Positions 43,827-51,750 of a DNA stretch of 64,000 bases are shown here, piece by piece (within the stretch, counting starts at the first letter, position 1; the number at the start of each line of letters is the position of its first letter). Origin of the DNA: CAVROP01 sp050012175 (GTDB lineage Bacteria; Acidobacteriota; Terriglobia; UBA7540); assembly GCA_050012175.1 (NCBI GenBank), contig JBEKHR010000003.1, forward strand, positions 1-64,000. Reading direction: 5' to 3'. Below the pieces are notes generated by a model. The model saw nothing but the letters and a program-made list of their open reading frames with translations, was not told where the DNA came from and did no database searches. Position numbers and translations under genes: made by a program.

Positions 43827-45461
43827 CTAGAAAAGTGCCTTTGCCGGCTGTGCGCAATGCCACCTCAAATCCGCCGGTGTGAAAGCATCGAGTAAGTCTT
43901 CAATCCTCGTCCTCTGGACGCACCTGAACCGCTCAGCCAGTCGCGCCAACTGGACACACCTAAAGGCGCGGCCCCCAGTACCCGAAAAGGGGCGCAGGTG
44001 GAGAGGTGCGCTCCGAGCTCGCTTCTCGTCCCCAGCGGGGGAATGCGGTGGGGCTGGGGGCGTCGGTGGGTGGGGTCCCATGCGCAGCAGCCGGACGGTC
44101 CCGTATTCCGTGTCGAGCCGGATCGGAGGCCCGCCTTTGCCCACGGTTCCGCTGATGGTCGGGTTGTCGCCTTCCTTCGCGACCTTCAGATCAGGCCCGG
44201 AAAAATCGCTTTCCACTTCACCGTGACGGGAGGCCGCGTCGATCTGGAAACTGCTTGTGGCGGGGAGGGTCAGTTCGATCTGGCCCTTTTTCAGGTCGAC
44301 CTCGATGGGATGGGTTGGAGGAGTGGAGGTCCGCAGTTCTACGTCCCCGTTCGTATCCGTGATTTTCACGCTGTGCTTGAATTCAGTGAGGGTGATGTCC
44401 TTTTGACGAGTCGAGATTTCGAATGGGCCGTCGATGCCGTTCAATTCGAGCGAACCGACTTCCATGTCGAGGCGGCCGGTGAGCTTCTGAGCTGTCATTT
44501 CGGTTCGCGAGGATTTGAAGTGCAGGGTCTGGCCGATATTGCGGAATTGCATGTCTCCGCTGAACTCCCCGTTTACGCTTGCCGTGCCGGTGACGCCGGA
44601 TATATCGACGTCACTTCCCCGCCCCTCGATGTCCACGCTCCCTTTCAGATCACGGACTTCCGTCCTCCCGCTGCCCTTGCCCACATGTACGAGCCCTTCC
44701 ACATTGTTAATGTGAGCATCCCCGTGGGGCGCGGTGACGGCTTGCTCGGCCTTTAATCCGTCCAGCATTACGTCACCGTGTTCCGCCGTAATTTCCGTGC
44801 TAGTCGCGTAGGGAACGCGCAAGGTGTAGTCCAGGCGCACGTTGTGCCCGCCATCTGGAAGCGAATCAAGATTGGTTTGGACCAAGTATCCGCCTGCTTC
44901 TTCGACAATTTCAATTTTGACCTGCTCCGAGAGCTTCTGGGCGTCACCTTCATTGGGGGCCCAGATGGTCTTCTTCACCACCGCGTCAACCGTGGCTTGG
45001 CTGGCGGCATGCACCTCCACGTCACCACGACGGTCCACGATCAGGATGTGAGGCTGGGGATGGACTTCGTGCGAGAAAGTCTGCGTGTAGGTATAGGAGT
45101 TCATGAACAGGCCGGCAAAGCCCTCGTTGTCCATATCCACGCCCATTGAGGCCGGCCACTGCTGCCAGGGCCTCAAAACGATCTTTGAGATCAAGGTTCC
45201 CATAACCAGTATCAAGACCAGCAAGACGACTTCGCTGGCCGTGAAGAGCGGTGGCGGCACGGTCTCAGGATGGGCTTGGGCCTGAATGTAATCTACGAGC
45301 TTCGAAAGGCCCCAAAAGATGATGAGGATCGGCCAGAACTTGGCGATGACCTGCCAGGGATGAATCGAAGGGTTGAAGTTCTGCCAGAGGAAGATGGCAC
45401 CCACCGCAATCAGCGTGAGCGCCCAGAAAATTGATCCCCGACGATAACCGTAAATGCTCAT
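43827..45461 (-). CDS. membrane-anchored DUF4097-type beta-helix protein
   Basis: A 544-residue protein. The first part has two to three membrane helices of the LiaI/LiaF sort (GSIFWALTLIAVGAIFLWQN, KFWPILIIFWGLSKLVD, VLLVLILVMGTLISKIV). From about residue 140 a long right-handed beta-helix-like repeat follows: IEGRGSDVDISGVTGTASVN, SLELNGIDGPFEISTRQKDI and others, typical of DUF4097 adhesin domains. Beyond TVRLLRMG a tail of about 80 residues (with RAFRCVQLARL and RFRCVQ) does not look like the family and may come from loss of a stop. It ends the minus-strand run that starts with an ECF sigma factor. Confidence 0.75.
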   Translation of the reverse strand: MSIYGYRRGSIFWALTLIAVGAIFLWQNFNPSIHPWQVIAKFWPILIIFWGLSKLVDYIQAQAHPETVPPPLFTASEVVLLVLILVMGTLISKIVLRPWQQWPASMGVDMDNEGFAGLFMNSYTYTQTFSHEVHPQPHILIVDRRGDVEVHAASQATVDAVVKKTIWAPNEGDAQKLSEQVKIEIVEEAGGYLVQTNLDSLPDGGHNVRLDYTLRVPYATSTEITAEHGDVMLDGLKAEQAVTAPHGDAHINNVEGLVHVGKGSGRTEVRDLKGSVDIEGRGSDVDISGVTGTASVNGEFSGDMQFRNIGQTLHFKSSRTEMTAQKLTGRLDMEVGSLELNGIDGPFEISTRQKDITLTEFKHSVKITDTNGDVELRTSTPPTHPIEVDLKKGQIELTLPATSSFQIDAASRHGEVESDFSGPDLKVAKEGDNPTISGTVGKGGPPIRLDTEYGTVRLLRMGPHPPTPPAPPHSPAGDEKRARSAPLHLRPFSGTGGRAFRCVQLARLAERFRCVQRTRIEDLLDAFTPADLRWHCAQPAKALF

Positions 45462-45490
45462 GGTGTCCTGCCTTTTACCGTCCTCCCGGT

Positions 45491-45613
45491 GTCATTCCGA
45501 GCGCAGCGAGGAATCTCGCTCTGATTGTTCCTTCTAACCACGACCTGGCTAGGCCGCCTTGAGCTCCGTCGGCCTCGGCGCAAAGCGAGATTCCTCGCTG
45601 CGCTCGGAATGAC
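45491..45613. repeat. long perfect hairpin repeat beginning GTCATTCCGAGC
   Basis: Two 30-base arms are complementary: GTCATTCCGAGCGCAGCGAG at the left, its complement ending CTCGGAATGAC at the right. It lies in the 193-base gap before the DUF4097 gene and keeps the GCGAGATTCC core of the copy at 8596-8720. Confidence 0.8.
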
Positions 45614-45654
45614 ATCCGTCCCAGGCTTTCTGCTTCCTTCCCCGCCCTGCGCCC

Positions 45655-45867
45655 CTAGAGCCTGGGTCCTTGCGGGGGCCGCGGCGGCATCGCAGAATCG
45701 ATGAGTTTCAGAACGCCGATAACGATCAACAAAATTGGCCAAGTCCTGCTAATGCCCCACCCCGGAACGAACTCTTCCATCAGGAAAATGACTCCGATCG
45801 TGATGAGAATGACCGGACCAGTCAAACTGGGCCTGCTTGAAATCGGCGTGCTTGGTGGGTAGCCCAT
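45655..45867 (-). CDS. small two-TM protein, LiaI/LiaF-like
   Basis: A 70-residue protein with two hydrophobic helices: LTGPVILITIGVIFLMEEFV and TWPILLIVIGVLKLIDSAM, joined by a short GWGISR turn. This is the DUF5668/LiaF transmembrane hairpin, also seen in the DUF4097 gene next to it and in the zinc-ribbon protein at 46818. Likely in the inner membrane. Start ATG 45867. Function inferred only from the family and the neighbours. Confidence 0.7.
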   Translation of the reverse strand: MGYPPSTPISSRPSLTGPVILITIGVIFLMEEFVPGWGISRTWPILLIVIGVLKLIDSAMPPRPPQGPRL

Positions 45868-45928
45868 AGTCTATTGTGGTTCTCCCTTCTGGCCTGCAAC
45901 TCACCCGCCCTTTCCTCAACCCATCCGC

Positions 45929-46120
45929 CTACCGCCCTTGCTTCACCTGTTCCAACTCCAGTTCCAGCTCGCGCATCTTGCGCTGGTGCTCCATCTCCTC
46001 CAGGCGCAACCGCTGGTGGGTGTCCATCTCCATGTCGCGAATCTTCACCAGGTGAGTTATGGCGACGATCACGACCACCACGGCGAAGCCTGCCAGGGGA
46101 ATGATGAACGGCGAATCCAT
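45929..46120 (-). CDS. PspB-like small protein, paralogue 3
   Basis: A 63-residue protein: one N-terminal TM helix (IIPLAGFAVVVVIVAITHLV), then a charged coiled coil with the shared motif EEMEHQRKMRELELELEQV. Same design as the two preceding genes and as PspB of the phage-shock response (one TM and a leucine-zipper-like tail), though sequence identity with PspB cannot be judged here. It is the last of three tandem copies, 40 bases after the second. Confidence 0.7.
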   Translation of the reverse strand: MDSPFIIPLAGFAVVVVIVAITHLVKIRDMEMDTHQRLRLEEMEHQRKMRELELELEQVKQGR

Positions 46121-46160
46121 GGTCCTTTTACCTCCGTAGCCTCTCCATGAGGGCTCATAA

Positions 46161-46373
46161 TCAGGCAGTCCGCTCGTAGGCCTGACGGGCCTTGGCCTTC
46201 TCGAGTTCTACTTCCAGTTCCCTCATTTTCTGCTGATGCTCCATTTCCCGGATGCGCATGTCCTGGTGGAATTGCAACTCTCTCTCACGCGACTTGAACC
46301 AGAAGACGATCCCCACGATGGCCACCACCATTACCAGCGCGCCGAAGCGCGAGAACAACAAGAATGGAAACAT
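46161..46373 (-). CDS. PspB-like small protein, paralogue 2
   Basis: A 70-residue protein with one N-terminal TM helix (FGALVMVVAIVGIVFWF) and a coiled-coil tail carrying REMEHQQKMRELEVELEKAK. The motif is clearly shared with the other two paralogues. It lies 55 bases downstream of the first copy. Cytoplasmic orientation of the tail follows from the positive residues after the helix (KSRERE). Confidence 0.7.
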   Translation of the reverse strand: MFPFLLFSRFGALVMVVAIVGIVFWFKSRERELQFHQDMRIREMEHQQKMRELEVELEKAKARQAYERTA

Positions 46374-46428
46374 AGTCGGCTTTCCTCCGCCTTTATGGCC
46401 TGATGTGTGGCAGCAATTGAATGCTGTC

Positions 46429-46653
46429 TCATGCGCTCTTGCTCGCCTTGGCCTTTTCCAATTCCAGCTTGGCCTTTTCGATTTCCAATTCTCTCATTTT
46501 CCGTTCGTGCTCCATCTCCCGAATCCGCAACTCCTGGTGGGCCTGGAGCTCATGCTCTCGCATTCTCCTCATAGAGACGATGCCTACGATAAAGATGACC
46601 ATCAAGAATGCTCCGAGCGGGATGATGAAGGGGTTATTCAGGATGTTTTCCAT
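46429..46653 (-). CDS. PspB-like small protein, paralogue 1
   Basis: A 74-residue protein: one TM helix (FIIPLGAFLMVIFIVGIVSM), then REMEHERKMRELEIEKAKLE. ATG 46653 has GGAGGAC before it; a longer frame to 46728 is open but has no start support. This is the first of the three, 164 bases after the zinc-ribbon gene. The three tails are similar enough to suggest tandem duplication. Confidence 0.75.
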   Translation of the reverse strand: MENILNNPFIIPLGAFLMVIFIVGIVSMRRMREHELQAHQELRIREMEHERKMRELEIEKAKLELEKAKASKSA

Positions 46654-46817
46654 GCAAGTCCTCCGGGCTATTGGTTTGTCATGCGCCGTGTCGAATCCTG
46701 GTAGGGCCGCCCCGTCCAGCCCCGCCATGGCGGGGGAGAGGCGGCTCTACATTCTAATTGGGACACTACCCGAATCCTGGCTGAGTTGTGTCCTCTGGCA
46801 AACTCAGGGTTAGTCCA

Positions 46818-47489
46818 CTACAGTTCTCGTGGTCCCGACGTGCCGCCGGGTCCTCCTTTTGCTATGCTGCGGGCGTCCGTCGGAGGAGGAGAGGGTGTAT
46901 GCCCTCCACCCAAGCGACGTTGCAGCAATATCACTCCGATCACGATTAGCAACACCGGCCAGTACCTGTCGATACGACTAAAAACATCTGGGTCAAGGTT
47001 TTCAAGCAGCAACAACGCCCCCAGGCCAATGAGCAACGCGGCGCCGATGGGGGCATTCATCTTCATGTCGCCAAGCCCAAACCATTCCGGCGTCCGTTGG
47101 CCCAGTTGCTTGGCTTTGGCGGTCTGATAGGAATCAATCACCATATAAAAGTAAAACGCCGCCGCGCCCAGGCCGAAAATGGTGTCCATGGGGCCATGCA
47201 CGTGATGAGCCAGGGCCCAGAGAGAGCCGAATATCAGCACCTGAATCATGGCCTTAACGATCTGGCCGTTATAGATAGCGCCCACGCCCGGGATGAAGCC
47301 TAGCGCCAGCGCCGCGCCAGGGCTGGGGCCGGTTTGCGGACCGAACATAGGAGTCTGCAGGCGGCTCGCCAGACAAGTCTCGCAATAGAGCATTCCGTGC
47401 ACGTCGCGCTTGCATTCAGCGCACAGAGGACGCCCGCACAGGCCGCAATAGGCGACGGAATCAACGTTGGGATGGTTGGCGCATTTCAT
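46818..47489 (-). CDS. zinc-ribbon/B-box-type membrane protein
   Basis: A 223-residue protein. The N-terminus carries eight cysteines and a His in B-box/zinc-ribbon order: CANHPNVDSVAYCGLCGRPL, CAECKRD and YCETC. Then follow four or five hydrophobic helices, including the TM2-like GFIPGVGAIYNGQIVKAMI, and a LiaF-type hairpin (AALLIGLGALLLLENL and RYWPVLLIVIGVILL). It overlaps the anti-sigma gene by 4 bases, so the two are translationally coupled. A role as a membrane-bound sensor or adaptor is inference. Confidence 0.75.
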   Translation of the reverse strand: MKCANHPNVDSVAYCGLCGRPLCAECKRDVHGMLYCETCLASRLQTPMFGPQTGPSPGAALALGFIPGVGAIYNGQIVKAMIQVLIFGSLWALAHHVHGPMDTIFGLGAAAFYFYMVIDSYQTAKAKQLGQRTPEWFGLGDMKMNAPIGAALLIGLGALLLLENLDPDVFSRIDRYWPVLLIVIGVILLQRRLGGGHTPSPPPTDARSIAKGGPGGTSGPREL

Positions 47490-48184
47490 GGGTTTTGGCT
47501 CCTTCCTGCCTCGAGGGTTGGGAGGTTCGGTACGGTTTCATTCCCGAGAATAGCCGCGGGGTCGGCCCCATCAAGAATCCGGGCCCGATTTGTAGCCAGC
47601 GCAGGCATGGTAAGCGGCGCGCTGTTCGTGGACCCTCCCGCGGGCGGTTCTTGCTTGGGCGCTTCCTGCCGCTCTTCCTCTGGGTGCGAGCGGAGTTGCC
47701 GGAGTCGAGACTCAATCTCGTAGACCACTCGCAGGTCGTAATAGAACTTTTCCGCACGAGCGTAGTACAGGTGTCCGGCGCGATTCGCCCTGAAGAACCA
47801 AGTGCGAGGGTTTAAGTCCTCGACCGTCATGTGCCGCAGATTGACTCCCGCGGCGTTAATGATGATGGAGAACGAAAACACAGCCATCGCTACACCATAA
47901 GCGAAGCGGGGTTGAAGGGCGGGCCGGAAGAAGGCCACGAGGCGATCCGCCAAGCTGGGTTTGCGTTCCCCCACGGTGGCCAGCATGATCTTCCGCACCA
48001 GCCAGGGAGCGGGTTCCAACTCCGGGGCGGAATGGCAGAGTTCCATGGCCCGGCGCACGTCTCCCACCATTTCGAAGCAGGAGGGGCAGACGCTCAGATG
48101 GGCTTCGACTTCCCTCTTCAGCGCCGGCTCGAGCAGCCCTTCCAGGTAATCGCTCGTCAGGTTTTCCAGTTCCAGGTGCGTCAT
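47486..48184 (-). CDS. zinc-finger anti-sigma factor
   Basis: A 232-residue protein with an N-terminal ZAS/zf-HC2 domain: HLSVCPSC gives the Hx3CxxC motif, after EAHL. A hydrophobic segment in the middle (YGVAMAVFSFSIIINAAG) should anchor it in the membrane, followed by a periplasmic or cytoplasmic tail rich in Pro and Glu. Such proteins bind and hold the partner ECF sigma factor until stress releases it. Its first bases overlap the sigma gene stop by 4 bases, the classic arrangement for sigma/anti-sigma pairs. Confidence 0.85.
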   Translation of the reverse strand: MTHLELENLTSDYLEGLLEPALKREVEAHLSVCPSCFEMVGDVRRAMELCHSAPELEPAPWLVRKIMLATVGERKPSLADRLVAFFRPALQPRFAYGVAMAVFSFSIIINAAGVNLRHMTVEDLNPRTWFFRANRAGHLYYARAEKFYYDLRVVYEIESRLRQLRSHPEEERQEAPKQEPPAGGSTNSAPLTMPALATNRARILDGADPAAILGNETVPNLPTLEAGRSQNP

Positions 48185-48774
48185 GGCTCGCTTCCCGCCT
48201 TTGCGGGGCCTCTCATTCCTTCCATACGTTTAAGGACCCGCCCCAGTTCCAATCTTCCGCGGTTAATTCTCGATTTCACGGTACCCTGGGGAACCTTCAG
48301 GACCAGGGCAATCTCCTCGTAATCGAGGTCGTGCAGGTCTCGCAGGATCACTGCTTCCCGCAGGTCCGGGGAGAGCTTGTCCAGGGCCAATTGCAGGATC
48401 TCCCTGCGCTCCCGCGATTCCACCTGACCAGTAGGCTCCATATGTGGGCTTGGCTTTTCCTCCGCCGCAGGCAACTCGTCTTCCAGCGAGGAGGTCACAC
48501 GGTCTTTCCGGGTGCGTCGGTAGTGGTCCACCAAATGGTTGCGTGCCACGCGGTTTAGCCAGGTGGAAAAGCTGCCCTGAGCGGCATCATAACTTTTGAG
48601 AGTCTGGAAGACTTTGATGAAAACTTCCTGGGTCACATCTTCAGCTTCTTCCACCCGGCCCGTGAAGCGGTAGCAGAGATTATAGATTTTTCGGGTGTAG
48701 TCCCTAAGCAGGGCTTCCCAAGCAGAGTCCTCACCGGCGAGGCAACGGTCCAGTAGTCCCTGATCCTGTTCCAC
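48181..48774 (-). CDS. ECF RNA polymerase sigma factor
   Basis: A 197-residue sigma-70 family protein of the extracytoplasmic-function class. The region 2 core VEEAEDVTQEVFIKVFQTL and the region 4 helix-turn-helix LDYEEIALVLKVPQGTVKSRINRGR are intact; the linker between is long and Pro/Glu-rich. The start is GTG 48774. It heads the minus-strand run that continues through the anti-sigma factor to 43827. ECF factors recruit RNA polymerase to stress genes, and usually control their own operon. Confidence 0.92.
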   Translation of the reverse strand: MEQDQGLLDRCLAGEDSAWEALLRDYTRKIYNLCYRFTGRVEEAEDVTQEVFIKVFQTLKSYDAAQGSFSTWLNRVARNHLVDHYRRTRKDRVTSSLEDELPAAEEKPSPHMEPTGQVESRERREILQLALDKLSPDLREAVILRDLHDLDYEEIALVLKVPQGTVKSRINRGRLELGRVLKRMEGMRGPAKAGSEP

Positions 48775-49549
48775 TCCGACTCACCTTAGCCATTTCCCGA
48801 GAACGACGGACGTCGATTCCCTCCGCCGCCTCGCCCTACGGCTCATTGGCTTGCCCGGCATTGTAACAGAATGCAGACCATCAATGCAGGACGAATGCAT
48901 CCTCAATTCTGAGCTCTGAACAGGGATTTTTACGATTCCGCCACCATCATGCGGCAGGTCGGAGCGCTCCCGCGCGCGAATCCCTGGTCGCGCCCGCCGC
49001 CCCTCGGACGTCGATGCGTGGAGCTCGTGGCGGTAGCGCACAGTTGTCCTGTAACTGTGCGGCTCGTGGCTCGGGAATTAAAAGCCGCAGTCCGTCAATT
49101 GACGGGCTGCGCTCCCGTGCTCAGATGGAGACAAGATTCGCTGACAGGCTCACATAGCCCACCATGCTTTGCGCCTTCGGCGCGCAGACCTGAAGGTCTG
49201 CGCCAGCCGCGATCTACGGAGCGATCACGTTTGGCACGGCTCCCCTCAACCACCAACCATCTATGAAAAAGGCCAAAGCGTAGAACGAGGTCTTCAAGTA
49301 CCGGACGCCGCGCACGCTTGCTGCGGCTTATTCTGGCAGGGTGCGCCGTCACTGGGGAGAAATCAGGTTGCAGCTTTCCGATTACCAGGCCGTCGTCACG
49401 TCCAGTTTCAGGGAAGGGCGTTTATCGTTCCGAATCCGGCGACGTACCCAGTCAGCATCGTTTCCGAGTGTGTCGCTCACCCAGAACTTGGGACTGCAGT
49501 TGCGGATCCGTCGGTAAACAGTAGGCGACTTATGGGGAGTTAGAGCCTA
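48775..49549. other. 775-base spacer, no gene seen
   Basis: Holds hairpins such as GCACAGTT ... AACTGTGC (about 49038-49060) and GCGCAGACCTGAAGGTCTGC (about 49183-49202). No strong ORF. The operator and promoter of the sigma factor gene should lie in its left end, but I could not pick them out. Confidence 0.5.
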
Positions 49550-49897
49550 CTACATGGGCGCTGATCGAGCTCGCTCGCGTTTCTTTGCGAAGATACTCAC
49601 GGCCGGAACAGGGATGGTCCACACGACAAGAATAGGAAGAATGCCGATGATTTTCTCTTTGCCACTTCCACCCAAAACCACCAAAATCGCCGGAACTGGT
49701 CCTGCATGTCCGTAAATTGTTGGGGTGAGCACTATCGCAATCAGAGTAGCCCGAAGGAAGGTTTCCGCCCAGATGGGCCGCAGCGCTCGAGACAGCCTCC
49801 ATCCGACATAGGTCAGCCCTAAGCCCGGAAGTGATATTAGAAACAACCAGCCAAGAAGAAACAGTAATCCAAAGACGGTAGTCGGTATTCCACTCAT
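49550..49897 (-). CDS. small membrane protein, unknown function
   Basis: A 115-residue protein with about three hydrophobic segments (VFGLLFLLGWLFLISLPGLG, FLRATLIAIVLTPTIYG and IIGILPILVVWTIPVPAVSI) and a short basic C-terminus. No motif. The start ATG 49897 has only a weak ribosome binding site, so it may be a broken or minor gene. It stands alone among spacers. Confidence 0.45.
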   Translation of the reverse strand: MSGIPTTVFGLLFLLGWLFLISLPGLGLTYVGWRLSRALRPIWAETFLRATLIAIVLTPTIYGHAGPVPAILVVLGGSGKEKIIGILPILVVWTIPVPAVSIFAKKRERARSAPM

Positions 49898-50102
49898 ACT
49901 TGGACTCTGGCCAGGGCAAAGCTCTTAGGGTATAAAACTATATTCGTGATTCCGTTTCAAGCCATTATGCAGCAGAAGACATTGTGGAACGCAGCTTCAA
50001 TATCTCTCCTCACGGCGTAGCGCAATCGGTCCGGGTCGACAAGCCGCTGGACGGTTTTGAGGTAAACTGTCCAGTGCGCCATTACCGGTTGCGCAAACCG
50101 CT

Positions 50103-51227
50103 TTAGGGGACGTCCACCCTATAGACCCAGAGAGGCGAACCGGCGACGTCGGGGTATTCTTTGTAGCCCCTGGGGGGCCATGGCTGGCTCGGAGGTAAAT
50201 TCGGTGGTCGTTGGCCCAACCGCGGCAATCTGACTTCACCCGGCCATTGGCGCGGCGACTCCACTCGTTGAAGCGTTCCGGTGGCGGGATCATTGTACCA
50301 AAGCCCGGTTCGATTTTCGTTTTCCGCGTCAGCCGCGGCGTTCGCGACGTATCCGCGCTGCGCGACGACACAGTTGTTGGGGTTTACGTCGACGCTGGCC
50401 GAGGTGATCAAGTGGATCAGGGGAGGGTTTGGCAGGGGCACCTGGTGCAGCAGCGCGCCACGAGCGTGGTCTAAACAGATTTCAATCCCGTACCAGTTCC
50501 CCTGAATCTCAAACACACCGCACTTATCCCCAGGAATGGCCACCTCATATGCACGGTTGGTATGGTATGGGGCAAGCACCTCGTAGAAATCGCCCTGCTT
50601 GCTATAGACGAACCTGACGTCGCCTCCGTATAGCACGAAGGCCGTGTTCAGACACAGTCTGGCGTTGTTCAGACGTTCTTCCTCAGCATTCTTCAAAGGA
50701 GGCCCGGCGCCGGCTTTCCTGGCGTTCAGGTTTGTGAAAGAAACCAAGCGGGCCACCTTGTCGGCAGGAGACGCTCCTACCACATAATCAGGGGGCTGAT
50801 TCCCGATTCGATTTTTCGCCACCTGGAGCAATCTCGGATGATCTTTGACACGGACAGACCACGCGATGGTTCCGGGCACGATCAGGAACTCCGGGTGTTT
50901 TGCGCTGAGAGCAATGAGTTCGCCCTTGATGTAGTCTTTGTCTTTCTCGTCGAGATGTGGATGTCTGTTCGGATCGAGGTGAGCGCGCTCCAATTGATCA
51001 GCGGTCAGATGGCGCCAATCTTCGCGGGTCGGGCGGCCAAAGAGGTACTCGGGCGCAATGAAGATGACCTCCGGCTTCGCCCAATGCTGCCTAGTCACCA
51101 CTCCGTTGCGAATTTCTGCGGTCTTCTCCACGGCTGCCTTCAACCGGGCCAGACGATTACTTTTCCCTCTCCCCTGCTTGACGAACGTATCTCTCATCCA
51201 GAGCGCAATGAGCATAGTCCTTGGCAT
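50103..51227 (-). CDS. nitrilase-superfamily (carbon-nitrogen hydrolase-like) protein
   Basis: A 374-residue protein. Nitrilase-type catalytic triad is visible: Glu in VIFIAPEYLFG, a Lys in RFVYSKQGDF and Cys in YGIEICLDHARG. These enzymes split C-N bonds in nitriles, amides or carbamates. Compared with typical members of about 280 residues the protein has a longer linker region and a Pro-rich C-terminal tail. ATG 51227 has AGGAGGAAAT ahead of it. It lies just after, and in line with, the short ORF at 51289-51750. Substrate not known. Confidence 0.75.
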   Translation of the reverse strand: MPRTMLIALWMRDTFVKQGRGKSNRLARLKAAVEKTAEIRNGVVTRQHWAKPEVIFIAPEYLFGRPTREDWRHLTADQLERAHLDPNRHPHLDEKDKDYIKGELIALSAKHPEFLIVPGTIAWSVRVKDHPRLLQVAKNRIGNQPPDYVVGASPADKVARLVSFTNLNARKAGAGPPLKNAEEERLNNARLCLNTAFVLYGGDVRFVYSKQGDFYEVLAPYHTNRAYEVAIPGDKCGVFEIQGNWYGIEICLDHARGALLHQVPLPNPPLIHLITSASVDVNPNNCVVAQRGYVANAAADAENENRTGLWYNDPATGTLQRVESPRQWPGEVRLPRLGQRPPNLPPSQPWPPRGYKEYPDVAGSPLWVYRVDVP

Positions 51228-51288
51228 GATTTCCTCCTGGCTGGGAATTATTCGGCGCGCGTTGCACGGCCTCGTACACAGTTGGTTA

Positions 51289-51750
51289 CTATAACCCTGT
51301 TTCGGCCTCCTGTTGACGCAGCAATGTGGGGAACTTCTCCCGTAGCCATGATGTATGGACAAGGAAGTCAGGCACGCCATAAACACGGTCAGGTGCCCAC
51401 CATAGTGCCGCCTGTGATATGACGGGGACGCCCTGATCCATCAGAGCCAATGTCTCTCGGAGCCTTCCTACTGATCTGACTTCATATGGCTCTCTGCATA
51501 CGCGCACCGCCCCACTCATAACCTCTTTCTCGTATTTCTCCTGAAACTGCCGTCCCTTTTCGCCGATGAATTTCAGGAAATCGAATGGCGTGTCGTCTGG
51601 CCGTAGGCCATAATTCTCGCCGTAATATTCAAGCCAAATGAGGGCTGGGTCCTCGAATATGATAGAGCGGACCTGACTCGCCGACATCCAATCTCTTGGG
51701 ACTTCTGTGAGGGCTGCGCTGGCGGTTTGAACGATATCTTCCAGACTCAT
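51289..51750 (-). CDS. short protein resembling the N-terminal part of a RecB-like nuclease
   Basis: A 153-residue protein, with a start ATG 51750. The segment SQAALWWAPDRVYGVPDFLVHTSWLREKF has the VPD motif in a hydrophobic strand, as in PD-(D/E)xK nucleases of the RecB-like TM0106 type, but the second half with the E-x-K residues is missing. A complete nuclease would be about twice as long. So this is either a truncated gene or a separate short family. It is 61 bases ahead of the nitrilase-like gene in the same direction. Confidence 0.45.
   Translation of the reverse strand: MSLEDIVQTASAALTEVPRDWMSASQVRSIIFEDPALIWLEYYGENYGLRPDDTPFDFLKFIGEKGRQFQEKYEKEVMSGAVRVCREPYEVRSVGRLRETLALMDQGVPVISQAALWWAPDRVYGVPDFLVHTSWLREKFPTLLRQQEAETGL

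Noticed and set aside
48949..49543. Several frames of about 100 codons in the spacer upstream of the sigma factor gene
   Set aside because: They overlap hairpin repeats, lack ribosome binding sites and have no recognisable composition or domains.
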